NCBI GenBank assembly: GCA_947302185.1
Contig: CAMYVI010000033.1
Location: 1-14,656 of the forward strand
DNA: 14,656 nt
Direction of reading: 5' to 3'
Origin: an uncultured Lachnospiraceae bacterium
GTDB taxonomy: Bacteria > Bacillota_A > Clostridia > Lachnospirales > Lachnospiraceae
In this document: positions 8,040-13,427 of the stretch, in pieces
How positions within the stretch are numbered: position 1 is the first letter of the stretch
Layout of the letters: each line of letters begins with the position of its first letter
The notes under the pieces: generated by a model
Database searches by the model: none
The model's input: only the letters and a program-made list of their open reading frames with translations
What the model was told of the DNA's origin: nothing
Translations under genes and position numbers: made by a program

Positions 8040-8098
8040 GACAAAATTTAAGGGCTATCCAAATGCTTTTTCTTCAACCACTGCCATTCGGATAGCCC
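8040..8098 (-). terminator. Intrinsic terminator of the AT-rich transcription unit
   Basis: GGGCTATCC (8052-8060) pairs perfectly with GGATAGCCC (8090-8098). The stem continues after one mismatch with AATG (8062-8065)/CATT (8085-8088). On the minus strand it is followed by TTAAATTTTGTC, a broken U-tract. The stem lies inside the last tiny ORF (8048-8101), so a ribosome reading that ORF would melt it. Confidence 0.65.
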
Positions 8099-8101
8099 CA
8101 T
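8048..8101 (-). CDS. Possible 17-residue peptide ORF spanning the terminator
   Basis: ATG at 8101 opens MGLSEWQWLKKKHLDSP, stop at 8048-8050. It overlaps by one base (TAATG) the stop of a seven-codon ORF (GTG AAA ... TAA, 8101-8124) that has GGAGG seven bases upstream. Translation would therefore arrive by coupling. The entire terminator stem lies inside the ORF. The peptide has a Trp-Gln-Trp core and a basic patch. It may be chance, since open frames this short are common. Confidence 0.25.
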   Translation of the reverse strand: MGLSEWQWLKKKHLDSP

Positions 8102-8189
8102 TAATGAATATTTAGAAGTTTCACTGTATAACCTCCTCTCGCTTATTTAAGGTACCTTTATTGATTAAGTCCATCAGGACGTCAACCGT

Positions 8190-8306
8190 TCATTGGATTG
8201 TCCTCCAGATTATCTGATCAGCCGTTAGTTTCTTCTCAATCTTTAATACAGTTTTTAAGTTTTTCTTAGGTTTTTTCTTAGGTATAGGTAATGTTGTTAT
8301 TATCAC
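8190..8306 (-). CDS. Possible 38-residue basic peptide ORF or gene fragment
   Basis: GTG at 8306 opens a lysine-rich peptide (contains PIPKKKPKKNLKTVLKIEKK and ends ADQIIWRTIQ). Its TGA overlaps the next ATG (ATGA at 8190-8193), and GGAGGA lies inside its last codons. No Shine-Dalgarno precedes the GTG, and a TGA stop lies directly before it. In the same frame past the stop, codons at 8124-8174 read MDLINKGTLNKREEVIQ, which looks protein-like, so both may be parts of one broken gene. Confidence 0.2.
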   Translation of the reverse strand: MIITTLPIPKKKPKKNLKTVLKIEKKLTADQIIWRTIQ

Positions 8307-8636
8307 TCAGGATTCGGATTAATGGACTTCTCGCTCTAATTCTATTGATATCGAATTAAAACTTACCTTTTAAATAAAACTTTGTTCTTAAAGATGAAAC
8401 TAAAAATTTTCTGGAATTCAATTCTTAAAAGAGTATCCATGTTCTTCTTACTTATAAAACTCTTTCGGGAACTCCTGATCCCCTGTTAAGATCCTTCCTC
8501 ATAAGAATGATCTTTGAACTTTAATTCTGATAGAACTGGACTTTTCTTAAGATGAAAAGGAATTACCAAGAACTTATACTTCCAATGGACTGTCCTCCTT
8601 TTTTTATTTTTGTAATTTGTTTTTGTTGATGATGTT

Positions 8637-8665
8637 ATTTTACATTTAGTTCTGTGTTTTGTCAA
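8637..8665 (-). promoter_or_regulatory. Strong sigma-A promoter of the AT-rich unit
   Basis: Minus strand: perfect TTGACA (8660-8665), 17-bp spacer, TAAAAT (8637-8642), five of six. The start would be near 8630. An unstructured A-rich leader (8599-8629) leads into GGAGGA. This is the best promoter match in the window, which argues that the segment downstream is really transcribed. Confidence 0.78.
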
Positions 8666-8981
8666 CAGTTTTTTGTTATTTTCTTATGTATTTTCTTATT
8701 TTCAAAATATTCACGAACTTATAAAATATTCCGCCGTAAATATATTCTTTCACTCTGTTTTTCTGAATTTTCTATCATATATTCATGTACTGAAACAAGT
8801 CTCATTTTTCACGCTCATCTGAGACTTACGTCACGAAAGCTCTTCACCGCGATTGACAAAGGTCGCCGCATCAGAGCGTAATGTCACAATATACAAGACA
8901 CTTTTGGCAAATATCTGCTCTATATTGCGACAGCACAGTCTGATGCGACAGCCCCTGCTGTTTTTTCCTTTACACTTATTT
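8666..8981. other. Gene-free stretch with hairpins and short direct repeats
   Basis: About 316 bases without a credible gene. The left half (to about 8790) is AT-rich upstream DNA of the promoter at 8637-8665. AGTCTCA (8798-8804)/TGAGACT (8820-8826) forms a 7-bp stem, on the minus strand followed by TGTTTC; it may loosely end the kinase transcript. TGCGACAGC occurs at 8926-8934 and 8944-8952, an 18-base period. A hairpin GCAAATAT/ATATTGC spans 8907-8928. A 75-codon plus-strand frame (8654-8881) has no ribosome site and looks non-coding. Confidence 0.5.
8948..8966 (+). terminator. Plus-strand intrinsic terminator without an assigned gene
   Basis: ACAGC (8948-8952), loop CCCT, GCTGT (8957-8961), followed by a run of six T (8961-8966). 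The T-run makes it a plus-strand terminator, yet no plus-strand gene lies upstream for over 3 kb. It may block antisense transcription into the kinase gene or end a small plus-strand RNA. Confidence 0.5.
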
Positions 8982-9620
8982 TCAGAACTCTAATCCTTCG
9001 AACTTCAGCTTCATAAAAGCTTTGATAAGCTCGGCACATTTTTCAAATCCGATTTTTGATGTATCCAGGCTCAGATCGAAATGACGCACATCCGTCCATT
9101 CGAGACCCGTATAATACTTATAGTATTCGGCTCGGGAAGCATTTTCCTTTTCCACCCATTTCTGGAGCTTATCAGGCGGGAGACTCATTCTGAGAGCCGC
9201 CTGTTCAAGACGGAAAGATTCAGGCGCGTGCAGGAATATGCGGATCACATTGTCATAGTCTTTCAGGATAAAGTCTGCGCAGCGTCCTACGATAATACAG
9301 GACTCCGCGTCTGCGAGGTTCCGAATGACTTTCGCCTGATAGTTGAAAAGATTTTCCTTGGAAGTGAAATCACTGTCTTCCGGCGTAAGCAGCTCCCCCT
9401 TGTAAATCGACTTCATGATTTTGTGAAGAAGATTGGATCCGGTGAACTTTGTATCAGCGCGGTTGAAAAGAGCTTCATTGATTCCGGATTCCTCAGAAGC
9501 AAGTTTCAGAAGTTCTTTATCATAATAGTGAATACCCAAATCTTCCGAGAGCATCTCACCGATTGTTTTTCCGCCGGCGCCGTATTCACGGCTTATTGCA
9601 ATGACGATCTTCTTATTCAT
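8982..9620 (-). CDS. Cytidylate kinase-like family protein
   Basis: This 212-residue protein belongs to the cytidylate-kinase-like group (P-loop NMP kinase fold) common in Clostridia. The start MNKKIVIAISREYGAGGKTI carries the P-loop at residues 10-20 (SREYGAGGKT). Next come HYYDKELL (31-38), CIIVGRCADFIL (108-119), the IRIFLHAP strand (126-133) and ENASRAEYYKYYTG (159-172), a lid-like region rich in basic and aromatic residues. DLSLDTSKIG (182-191) matches the usual closing motif. It is not canonical Cmk, and its substrate is not established by sequence. AGGAGG at 9628-9633, six to seven bases before ATG, sets the start. It lies 53 nt after livF with no T-tailed terminator between, so it may be the last gene of the liv transcript. 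Confidence 0.88.
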   Translation of the reverse strand: MNKKIVIAISREYGAGGKTIGEMLSEDLGIHYYDKELLKLASEESGINEALFNRADTKFTGSNLLHKIMKSIYKGELLTPEDSDFTSKENLFNYQAKVIRNLADAESCIIVGRCADFILKDYDNVIRIFLHAPESFRLEQAALRMSLPPDKLQKWVEKENASRAEYYKYYTGLEWTDVRHFDLSLDTSKIGFEKCAELIKAFMKLKFEGLEF

Positions 9621-9621
9621 A

Positions 9622-9658
9622 GCTTTCCTCCTATGAAAGCAGTCTTTGACGCTTTCAT
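9622..9658 (-). promoter_or_regulatory. Alternative hairpins around the kinase ribosome binding site
   Basis: On the minus strand ATGAAAGC (9651-9658) can pair with GCTTTCAT (9633-9640), an 8-bp stem with a ten-base loop that leaves the AGGAGG free. The same GCTTTC (9635-9640) can instead pair with a downstream GAAAGC (9622-9627), a 6-bp stem with the AGGAG in its seven-base loop. The two are mutually exclusive. Regulation is inference. Confidence 0.4.
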
Positions 9659-9673
9659 TTCTGACTTTTTGTT

Positions 9674-10384
9674 TTACTCTCCGAGATATGCTTTGCGGAT
9701 TGCATCGTCATGAAGAAGATCATCCGCCGCCCCGGTCGTCGTGATGCTTCCGGTTTCCAGAACGTAGGCACGATTGGCGATTGAAAGAGCTTTCTTTGCG
9801 TTCTGCTCGACGAGCAGGACAGTGGTCCCCTGTGAAGAAACCGTTTCGATGATAGTAAAAATCTCATTGACGTAAATCGGAGACAGACCCATGGACGGCT
9901 CATCCATCAGGATGATCTTGGGATGGGACATCAGCGCACGGCCCATAGCCAGCATCTGCTGTTCGCCTCCGGAAAGCGTTCCCGCCATCTGCTTTGCGCG
10001 CTCTTTGAGGCGGGGAAAGCATTCATATACCCATTCGAGGGATGCCGCCTTCTCTGCCGGATCGTTTCGCGTGAAAGCTCCCAACATTAGATTCTGATAA
10101 ACAGTCATGTCAGGGAATACACGGCGGCCTTCCGGAACGTGAGCCATACCCATGGCTACGATCTTATGCGGCGGCGTGTGTGTGATGTCTTTACCTTCAA
10201 ATTCTATTTTACCCGAAGCAGCTGTGATCAGTCCGGTTACCGTGTGCAGGGTCGTGGTCTTACCGGCACCGTTTGCACCGATCAGTGCAATGACCTCTCC
10301 CTGATTTACTTCAAATGAGATCCCCTTCAGCGCCGGGATGACGCCGTAATTAACGCGGAGATCCGTGACCTTAAGCATTGCCAT
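9674..10384 (-). CDS. livF: Branched-chain amino-acid ABC transporter ATP-binding protein LivF
   Basis: One of the two ATPases powering uptake of leucine, isoleucine and valine (or related amino acids) at the inner face of the membrane. The 236-residue length is typical. Walker A is GANGAGKT (36-43), the VPEGRRVFPDMTVYQNL segment (83-99) is characteristic of LivF, the signature is LSGGE (137-141), Walker B is IILMDEP (157-163), and the H-loop region is LLVEQNA. The VEQN form in place of EHD is the usual LivF mark. ATG at 10384 has AAGGAGG seven bases upstream, overlapping the end of livG (gap 12 nt). It is last in livHMGF, followed 53 nt later by the cytidylate-kinase-like gene. True substrate range cannot be read from the ATPase. 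Confidence 0.95.
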   Translation of the reverse strand: MAMLKVTDLRVNYGVIPALKGISFEVNQGEVIALIGANGAGKTTTLHTVTGLITAASGKIEFEGKDITHTPPHKIVAMGMAHVPEGRRVFPDMTVYQNLMLGAFTRNDPAEKAASLEWVYECFPRLKERAKQMAGTLSGGEQQMLAMGRALMSHPKIILMDEPSMGLSPIYVNEIFTIIETVSSQGTTVLLVEQNAKKALSIANRAYVLETGSITTTGAADDLLHDDAIRKAYLGE

Positions 10385-10396
10385 TTCCTAACCTCC

Positions 10397-11161
10397 TTAA
10401 TCATCCCCGAGATACGCCTTAATGACTTCCGGATTTGCAAGAACTGTTTTCGTGTCGCCCTGTGTCAGAATGCGTCCGAAGTTCAGAACTGTCAATTTCT
10501 CGCAGATACCGGAAACAAGCTTCATATCGTGCTCAATCAGAAGAATTGTCATATCAAAACTCTTTTGAATGTACTTGATCGTGTCCATCAGCTCCTGTGT
10601 CTCGTTCGGATTCATACCGGCTGCAGGCTCGTCAAGAAGCAAAAGCTTCGGGTTGGTCGCCAGTGCGCGGGCGATTTCCAGCTTTCTCTGCTGACCGTAA
10701 GGAAGGTTCGAGGCAAGGGTCTTCTCCGCATCTGTATCAAGGCCGAAAACCTTGAGAAGTTCGTAAGCCCGCTCGTTCATTTCCTTTTCCACCTGATAAT
10801 ATCCGGGCAGACGAAGTATCGAAACGGCAGTAGAATAGTGATACTGATTGTGAAGACCGACTTTTACATTATCCAGAACCGACAGTTTCTTGAAAAGTCT
10901 GATGTTCTGGAATGTACGTGCGATTCCTGCCTTGTTGATGTCAATAGGGCGCTTTCCGGTGATATCCTGCCCGTCCAGTTTGATAACGCCTTCATTCGGC
11001 TTGTATTCACCGGTCAGAAGGTTGAAGACTGTCGTCTTGCCGGCACCGTTCGGACCGATCAGACCATAAAGTTCTCCCTTTTCGATTGTCAGTTTAAAAT
11101 CGTCGACAGCCCGAAGACCGCCGAACTGAATGCCGAGGTTATTAATTTCGAGGAGTGCCAT
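10397..11161 (-). CDS. livG: Branched-chain amino-acid ABC transporter ATP-binding protein LivG
   Basis: The partner ATPase to LivF, 254 residues. Walker A is GPNGAGKT (36-43), the Q-loop is ARTFQNIRLF (81-90), and the signature is the family-typical non-canonical LPYGQQRKLEIARAL (153-167). Walker B is LLLLDEP (173-179), followed by AAGMNPNE, and the switch is LLIEHDM. The C-terminal FGRILTQGDTKTVLANPEVI block is the LivG extension. Its ATG lies two bases after the livM stop, with AAAGGAGG inside the end of livM about nine bases upstream, so translation is tightly linked. All catalytic residues are intact. Confidence 0.96.
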   Translation of the reverse strand: MALLEINNLGIQFGGLRAVDDFKLTIEKGELYGLIGPNGAGKTTVFNLLTGEYKPNEGVIKLDGQDITGKRPIDINKAGIARTFQNIRLFKKLSVLDNVKVGLHNQYHYSTAVSILRLPGYYQVEKEMNERAYELLKVFGLDTDAEKTLASNLPYGQQRKLEIARALATNPKLLLLDEPAAGMNPNETQELMDTIKYIQKSFDMTILLIEHDMKLVSGICEKLTVLNFGRILTQGDTKTVLANPEVIKAYLGDD

Positions 11162-11163
11162 CG

Positions 11164-12249
11164 TTATACGCCCTCCTTTTCTCTGAATTTCTTAAGAAAC
11201 GGAATCTTACTGTAAATATGTCTGTCAAGCCATCCCTTCACTGACGGACTCCAGTTGATCAGCATAATGACGATCAGGACGATAGAGTAAATCAGCATGC
11301 GGTAATTTGCCATGAAGCGCAGGACTTCCGGAATCAGTGTGAGCACGACGGCTGCTATGATGGATCCCCGTGTGCTTCCTATACCGCCGAGAACGACAAA
11401 TACGAGGAACATGATCGACATGTTATAACCGAACCTTGCCGGCGTCGCGATAAGTGTTGCAAGATTATGGGAATACAACGCGCCTGCAAATCCCGCAATG
11501 ACAGCAGATATCGTGAAAGCGATCAGCTTGTACTTTGTAATGTTGATACCGACGGACTCCGCTGCAATTGCGTTGTCGCGGACAGACATGATCGCGCGTC
11601 CGTCTCTCGAATGAATAAGATTAAGGACGACAATAAGAGATATCATGAGAATAAGGAACGCAATAGTGAAATTTGAATCCTTGGGCGTTCCGGTGATTCC
11701 CTGCGGGCCGTTTATTATGATTTCGCCGGTGGCGAGATCCATGCCGAGATCATTTGCGCTCGTAACGGAGAAGTGGAAGCCGCTCGCATCCCGCCCGATA
11801 TACAGAACGTTGATAATATTTTTAATGATTTCTCCGAAAGCCAGTGTAACGATTGCCAGATAGTCGCCTCTCAGGCGCAGGACCGGAATACCGATCAGGA
11901 AACCGAATATACCGGCGACGATTCCGCCGATGATGATTGCAATGACGAATCTCAGAAGGTCCGGTATGCTTCCGACGGTGACTTTTGAAAAGAACGCGCT
12001 GGCAAATGCTCCGACGCACATAAAGCCCGCATGTCCGATTGACAGCTCTCCGAGAATACCGACGACGAGATTAAGGGAAATCGCCATAATCGCATAAACA
12101 CAGAGCGGTACGAGCAGGCCGGACATCTGGCTGTTGAGCATACCGGCCGCCGACATGATCGTGACGAGTATAAATACCGCAATAAGGCCTCCGTAAGTAA
12201 TGAAATCATCTCTGGAGGTCGCATCCATCATAGAAAATTTAGCTTTCAT
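11164..12249 (-). CDS. livM: Branched-chain amino-acid ABC transporter permease LivM
   Basis: A multi-pass inner-membrane permease that pairs with LivH to form the translocation path. The 361 residues contain roughly nine to ten hydrophobic segments. VGILGELSIGHAGFMCVGAFASA (split about 63-85) is the LivM hallmark, followed by IPVLRLRGDYLAIVTLAFGEI and the ATPase-contact loop near RAIMSVRDNAIAAESVGIN (about 218-236). A short basic C-tail (FLKKFREKEGV) ends it. The region around 165-195, FHFSVTSANDLGMDLATGEI, is a loop longer than in the shortest homologues and probably extracellular. GGGAGGTG four bases upstream supports the start. It follows livH by 12 nt. Confidence 0.95.
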   Translation of the reverse strand: MKAKFSMMDATSRDDFITYGGLIAVFILVTIMSAAGMLNSQMSGLLVPLCVYAIMAISLNLVVGILGELSIGHAGFMCVGAFASAFFSKVTVGSIPDLLRFVIAIIIGGIVAGIFGFLIGIPVLRLRGDYLAIVTLAFGEIIKNIINVLYIGRDASGFHFSVTSANDLGMDLATGEIIINGPQGITGTPKDSNFTIAFLILMISLIVVLNLIHSRDGRAIMSVRDNAIAAESVGINITKYKLIAFTISAVIAGFAGALYSHNLATLIATPARFGYNMSIMFLVFVVLGGIGSTRGSIIAAVVLTLIPEVLRFMANYRMLIYSIVLIVIMLINWSPSVKGWLDRHIYSKIPFLKKFREKEGV

Positions 12250-12261
12250 TCCGCACCTCCC

Positions 12262-13143
12262 TCAGACCTTTTCCTGGATGACCTTGCCGAAGAGTCCGGT
12301 AGGTTTGACCAGAAGAACAATAATGAGCACAGAGAAAACAATCGCATCCGAAAGCTGCGATGAAATATAAGCACGGCTCAGAATCTCGATGACGCCGAGT
12401 ACGAGCCCGCCGATCATCGCGCCGGGAATCGATCCGATTCCGCCGAAAACTGCCGCTACAAATGCCTTGATACCGGGCATAGCGCCTGTCGTCGGGCTGA
12501 GTGTCGGATATGCAGAGCACAGAAGAACACCTGCGATAGCCGCCATTGCGGAACCGATGGCAAATGTCAGTGTGATCGTTCCGTTGACTGAAATGCCCAT
12601 CAGAGAAGCAGCATCCCGGTCCTGGGAACATGCGAGCATCGCCTGACCGGGTTTTGTTTTGTTGATGAATGTCTGAAGAGCAGCTACCAGTATAATACTT
12701 ACGGTAATGCTGACGATTGTCGTTCCGGGAATCGAGAAAGATCCCACGGTTACCGATTGAAACGGCACCACGGATGTAAACATCTTGGGATCGGAGCCGA
12801 ATATGAGAAGTGCTGAATTCTGAAGAAAATAGCTGACGCCGATAGCAGTAATCAGAACAGCCAGCGGAGAGGCTGCTTTTCTGAGCGGCTTGTAAGCTAT
12901 TTTTTCAATGACAATACCCAGACATGTGCAGATCACGACTGCTCCGAGAATGCCGACAGGAACCGGGAGTCCCATGGTACTGATTATCGTATACGCCATG
13001 AAGGCACCTATCATGATGACATCGCCGTGGGCAAAGTTGAGCATCTTGGCAATACCATAGACCATGGTGTAGCCGATGGCTATGATAGCGTAGATGCTGC
13101 CCAGACTGAGGCCGTTGATGAGGTGTGTGAAGAAACTAACCAT
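12262..13143 (-). CDS. livH: Branched-chain amino-acid ABC transporter permease LivH
   Basis: The second permease, 293 residues, all membrane helices. The N-terminus MVSFFTHLINGLSLGSIYAI and AKMLNFAHGDVIMIGAFMAY (32-51) are diagnostic of LivH. The loop near ACSQDRDAASLMGISVN (about 170-186) contacts the ATPases, and PGIKAFVAAVFGGIGSIPGA (about 223-242) is conserved. GAGAGGG ahead of the ATG is a fair ribosome site. It opens the livHMGF unit and has its own promoter about 40 nt upstream, separated from livJ by a terminator. This lets the membrane components be made at a different level from the binding protein. Confidence 0.95.
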   Translation of the reverse strand: MVSFFTHLINGLSLGSIYAIIAIGYTMVYGIAKMLNFAHGDVIMIGAFMAYTIISTMGLPVPVGILGAVVICTCLGIVIEKIAYKPLRKAASPLAVLITAIGVSYFLQNSALLIFGSDPKMFTSVVPFQSVTVGSFSIPGTTIVSITVSIILVAALQTFINKTKPGQAMLACSQDRDAASLMGISVNGTITLTFAIGSAMAAIAGVLLCSAYPTLSPTTGAMPGIKAFVAAVFGGIGSIPGAMIGGLVLGVIEILSRAYISSQLSDAIVFSVLIIVLLVKPTGLFGKVIQEKV

Positions 13144-13188
13144 TTTGATACCCTCTCATCTTAGATTAACAGTAAGCAACATTGGATT

Positions 13189-13217
13189 ATTATAGCATTC
13201 TATTAAATTTCCGTAAA
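13189..13217 (-). promoter_or_regulatory. Sigma-A promoter of livHMGF
   Basis: Minus strand: TTTACG (13212-13217), 17-bp spacer, perfect TATAAT (13189-13194). The start would be near 13182, about 40 nt before the livH ATG. It lies just past the livJ terminator and a bulged hairpin (13229-13274). Confidence 0.72.
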
Positions 13218-13228
13218 GTGCAAGTGGG

Positions 13229-13274
13229 GACCGGCTCTTCACGCAAAATGCCGTCAGGAGCTGACAGCCGGGTC
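13229..13274 (-). other. Bulged hairpin upstream of the livH promoter
   Basis: GACCGGCT (13229-13236) pairs with AGCCGGGTC (13266-13274) with one bulged base. Inside it GTCAG (13253-13257) pairs with CTGAC (13261-13265). No T-run follows on the minus strand. It may support the terminator before it, or be part of a livH control region. Confidence 0.4.
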
Positions 13275-13275
13275 A

Positions 13276-13324
13276 AAAGAAAACAGCTGCAATTGAAAGC
13301 ACGGGTGTGCAGACAATTGCAGCT
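13276..13324 (-). terminator. Intrinsic terminator between livJ and livH
   Basis: AGCTGCAATTG (13285-13295) and CAATTGCAGCT (13314-13324) form a perfect 11-bp stem. GCAC/GTGC (13299-13302/13307-13310) adds an inner stem with loop GGGT. On the minus strand a TTTTCTTTTG tract follows (13276-13284), as expected for the end of the livJ message. Partial read-through into livH would be usual for such loci. Confidence 0.8.
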
Positions 13325-13331
13325 ATGAATT

Positions 13332-13412
13332 AACGCCTCCGGCGGATCGCAGTCATGCGCAGCGGAAGACGCTTACTCGCCGCGCATGTCGCGTCAGGAA
13401 CGCCGAGGCGTT
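13332..13412. repeat. GC-rich palindromic element in the livJ 3' region
   Basis: An 81-base segment between the livJ stop and its terminator folds on itself. AACGCCTC (13332-13339) and GAGGCGTT (13405-13412) close it. CATGCGC (13354-13360) pairs with GCGCATG (13382-13388), and AGCG/CGCT (13361-13364/13370-13373) caps that arm. A competing hairpin is GAACGCC/GGCGTTC (13398-13413). It resembles a REP- or MITE-like extragenic palindrome, but I find no second copy in the window. Confidence 0.5.
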
Positions 13413-13427
13413 CTTGAATATATGTGA

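Larger units (their letters stand above)
8048..8630 (-). other. AT-rich transcribed unit of unknown function: mini-ORF RNA or decayed gene
   Basis: Between a near-consensus promoter and an intrinsic terminator lie about 580 transcribed bases with no normal gene. Base composition drops sharply (8401-8460 has 14 G/C in 60). On the minus strand there are three strong Shine-Dalgarno sites: GGAGGA (8593-8598), GGAGGA (8201-8206) and GGAGG (8132-8136). Each is seven bases before a possible start (TTG, ATG, GTG) of a very short ORF. Several stop-start overlaps occur: ATGA at 8190-8193, GTGA at 8121-8124, TAATG at 8099-8103. Short hairpins are frequent, e.g. AAAGAGT/ACTCTTT (8428-8465) and AAGATC/GATCTT (8489-8515). 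Alternatively it is a relic gene: one frame, about 8363-8587, has only one stop in 75 codons. Another, 8121-8306, reads 61 codons with one internal TGA. I recognise no family. Confidence 0.5.

Noticed and set aside
8516..8527. LexA-like GAACTTTAATTC
   Set aside because: One mismatch in the dyad, AT-rich surroundings, and it lies over 100 bases inside the transcript, not at a promoter.
8040..8630. Known large RNA (tmRNA, 6S, RNase P, group II intron)
   Set aside because: No CCA end or tag ORF with tRNA-like ends, no 6S long-bubble stem, no RNase P conserved cores, and no intron domain V that I can recognise.
8654..8881. Plus-strand 75-codon ORF rich in Phe, Ile and Ser
   Set aside because: No Shine-Dalgarno, low-complexity AT-driven composition, and it overlaps the minus-strand promoter at 8637-8665.
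13229..13412. CRISPR array or tRNA-like fold
   Set aside because: The inverted repeats are each single copy without regular spacers, and the fold lacks tRNA T-loop and anticodon-arm features.
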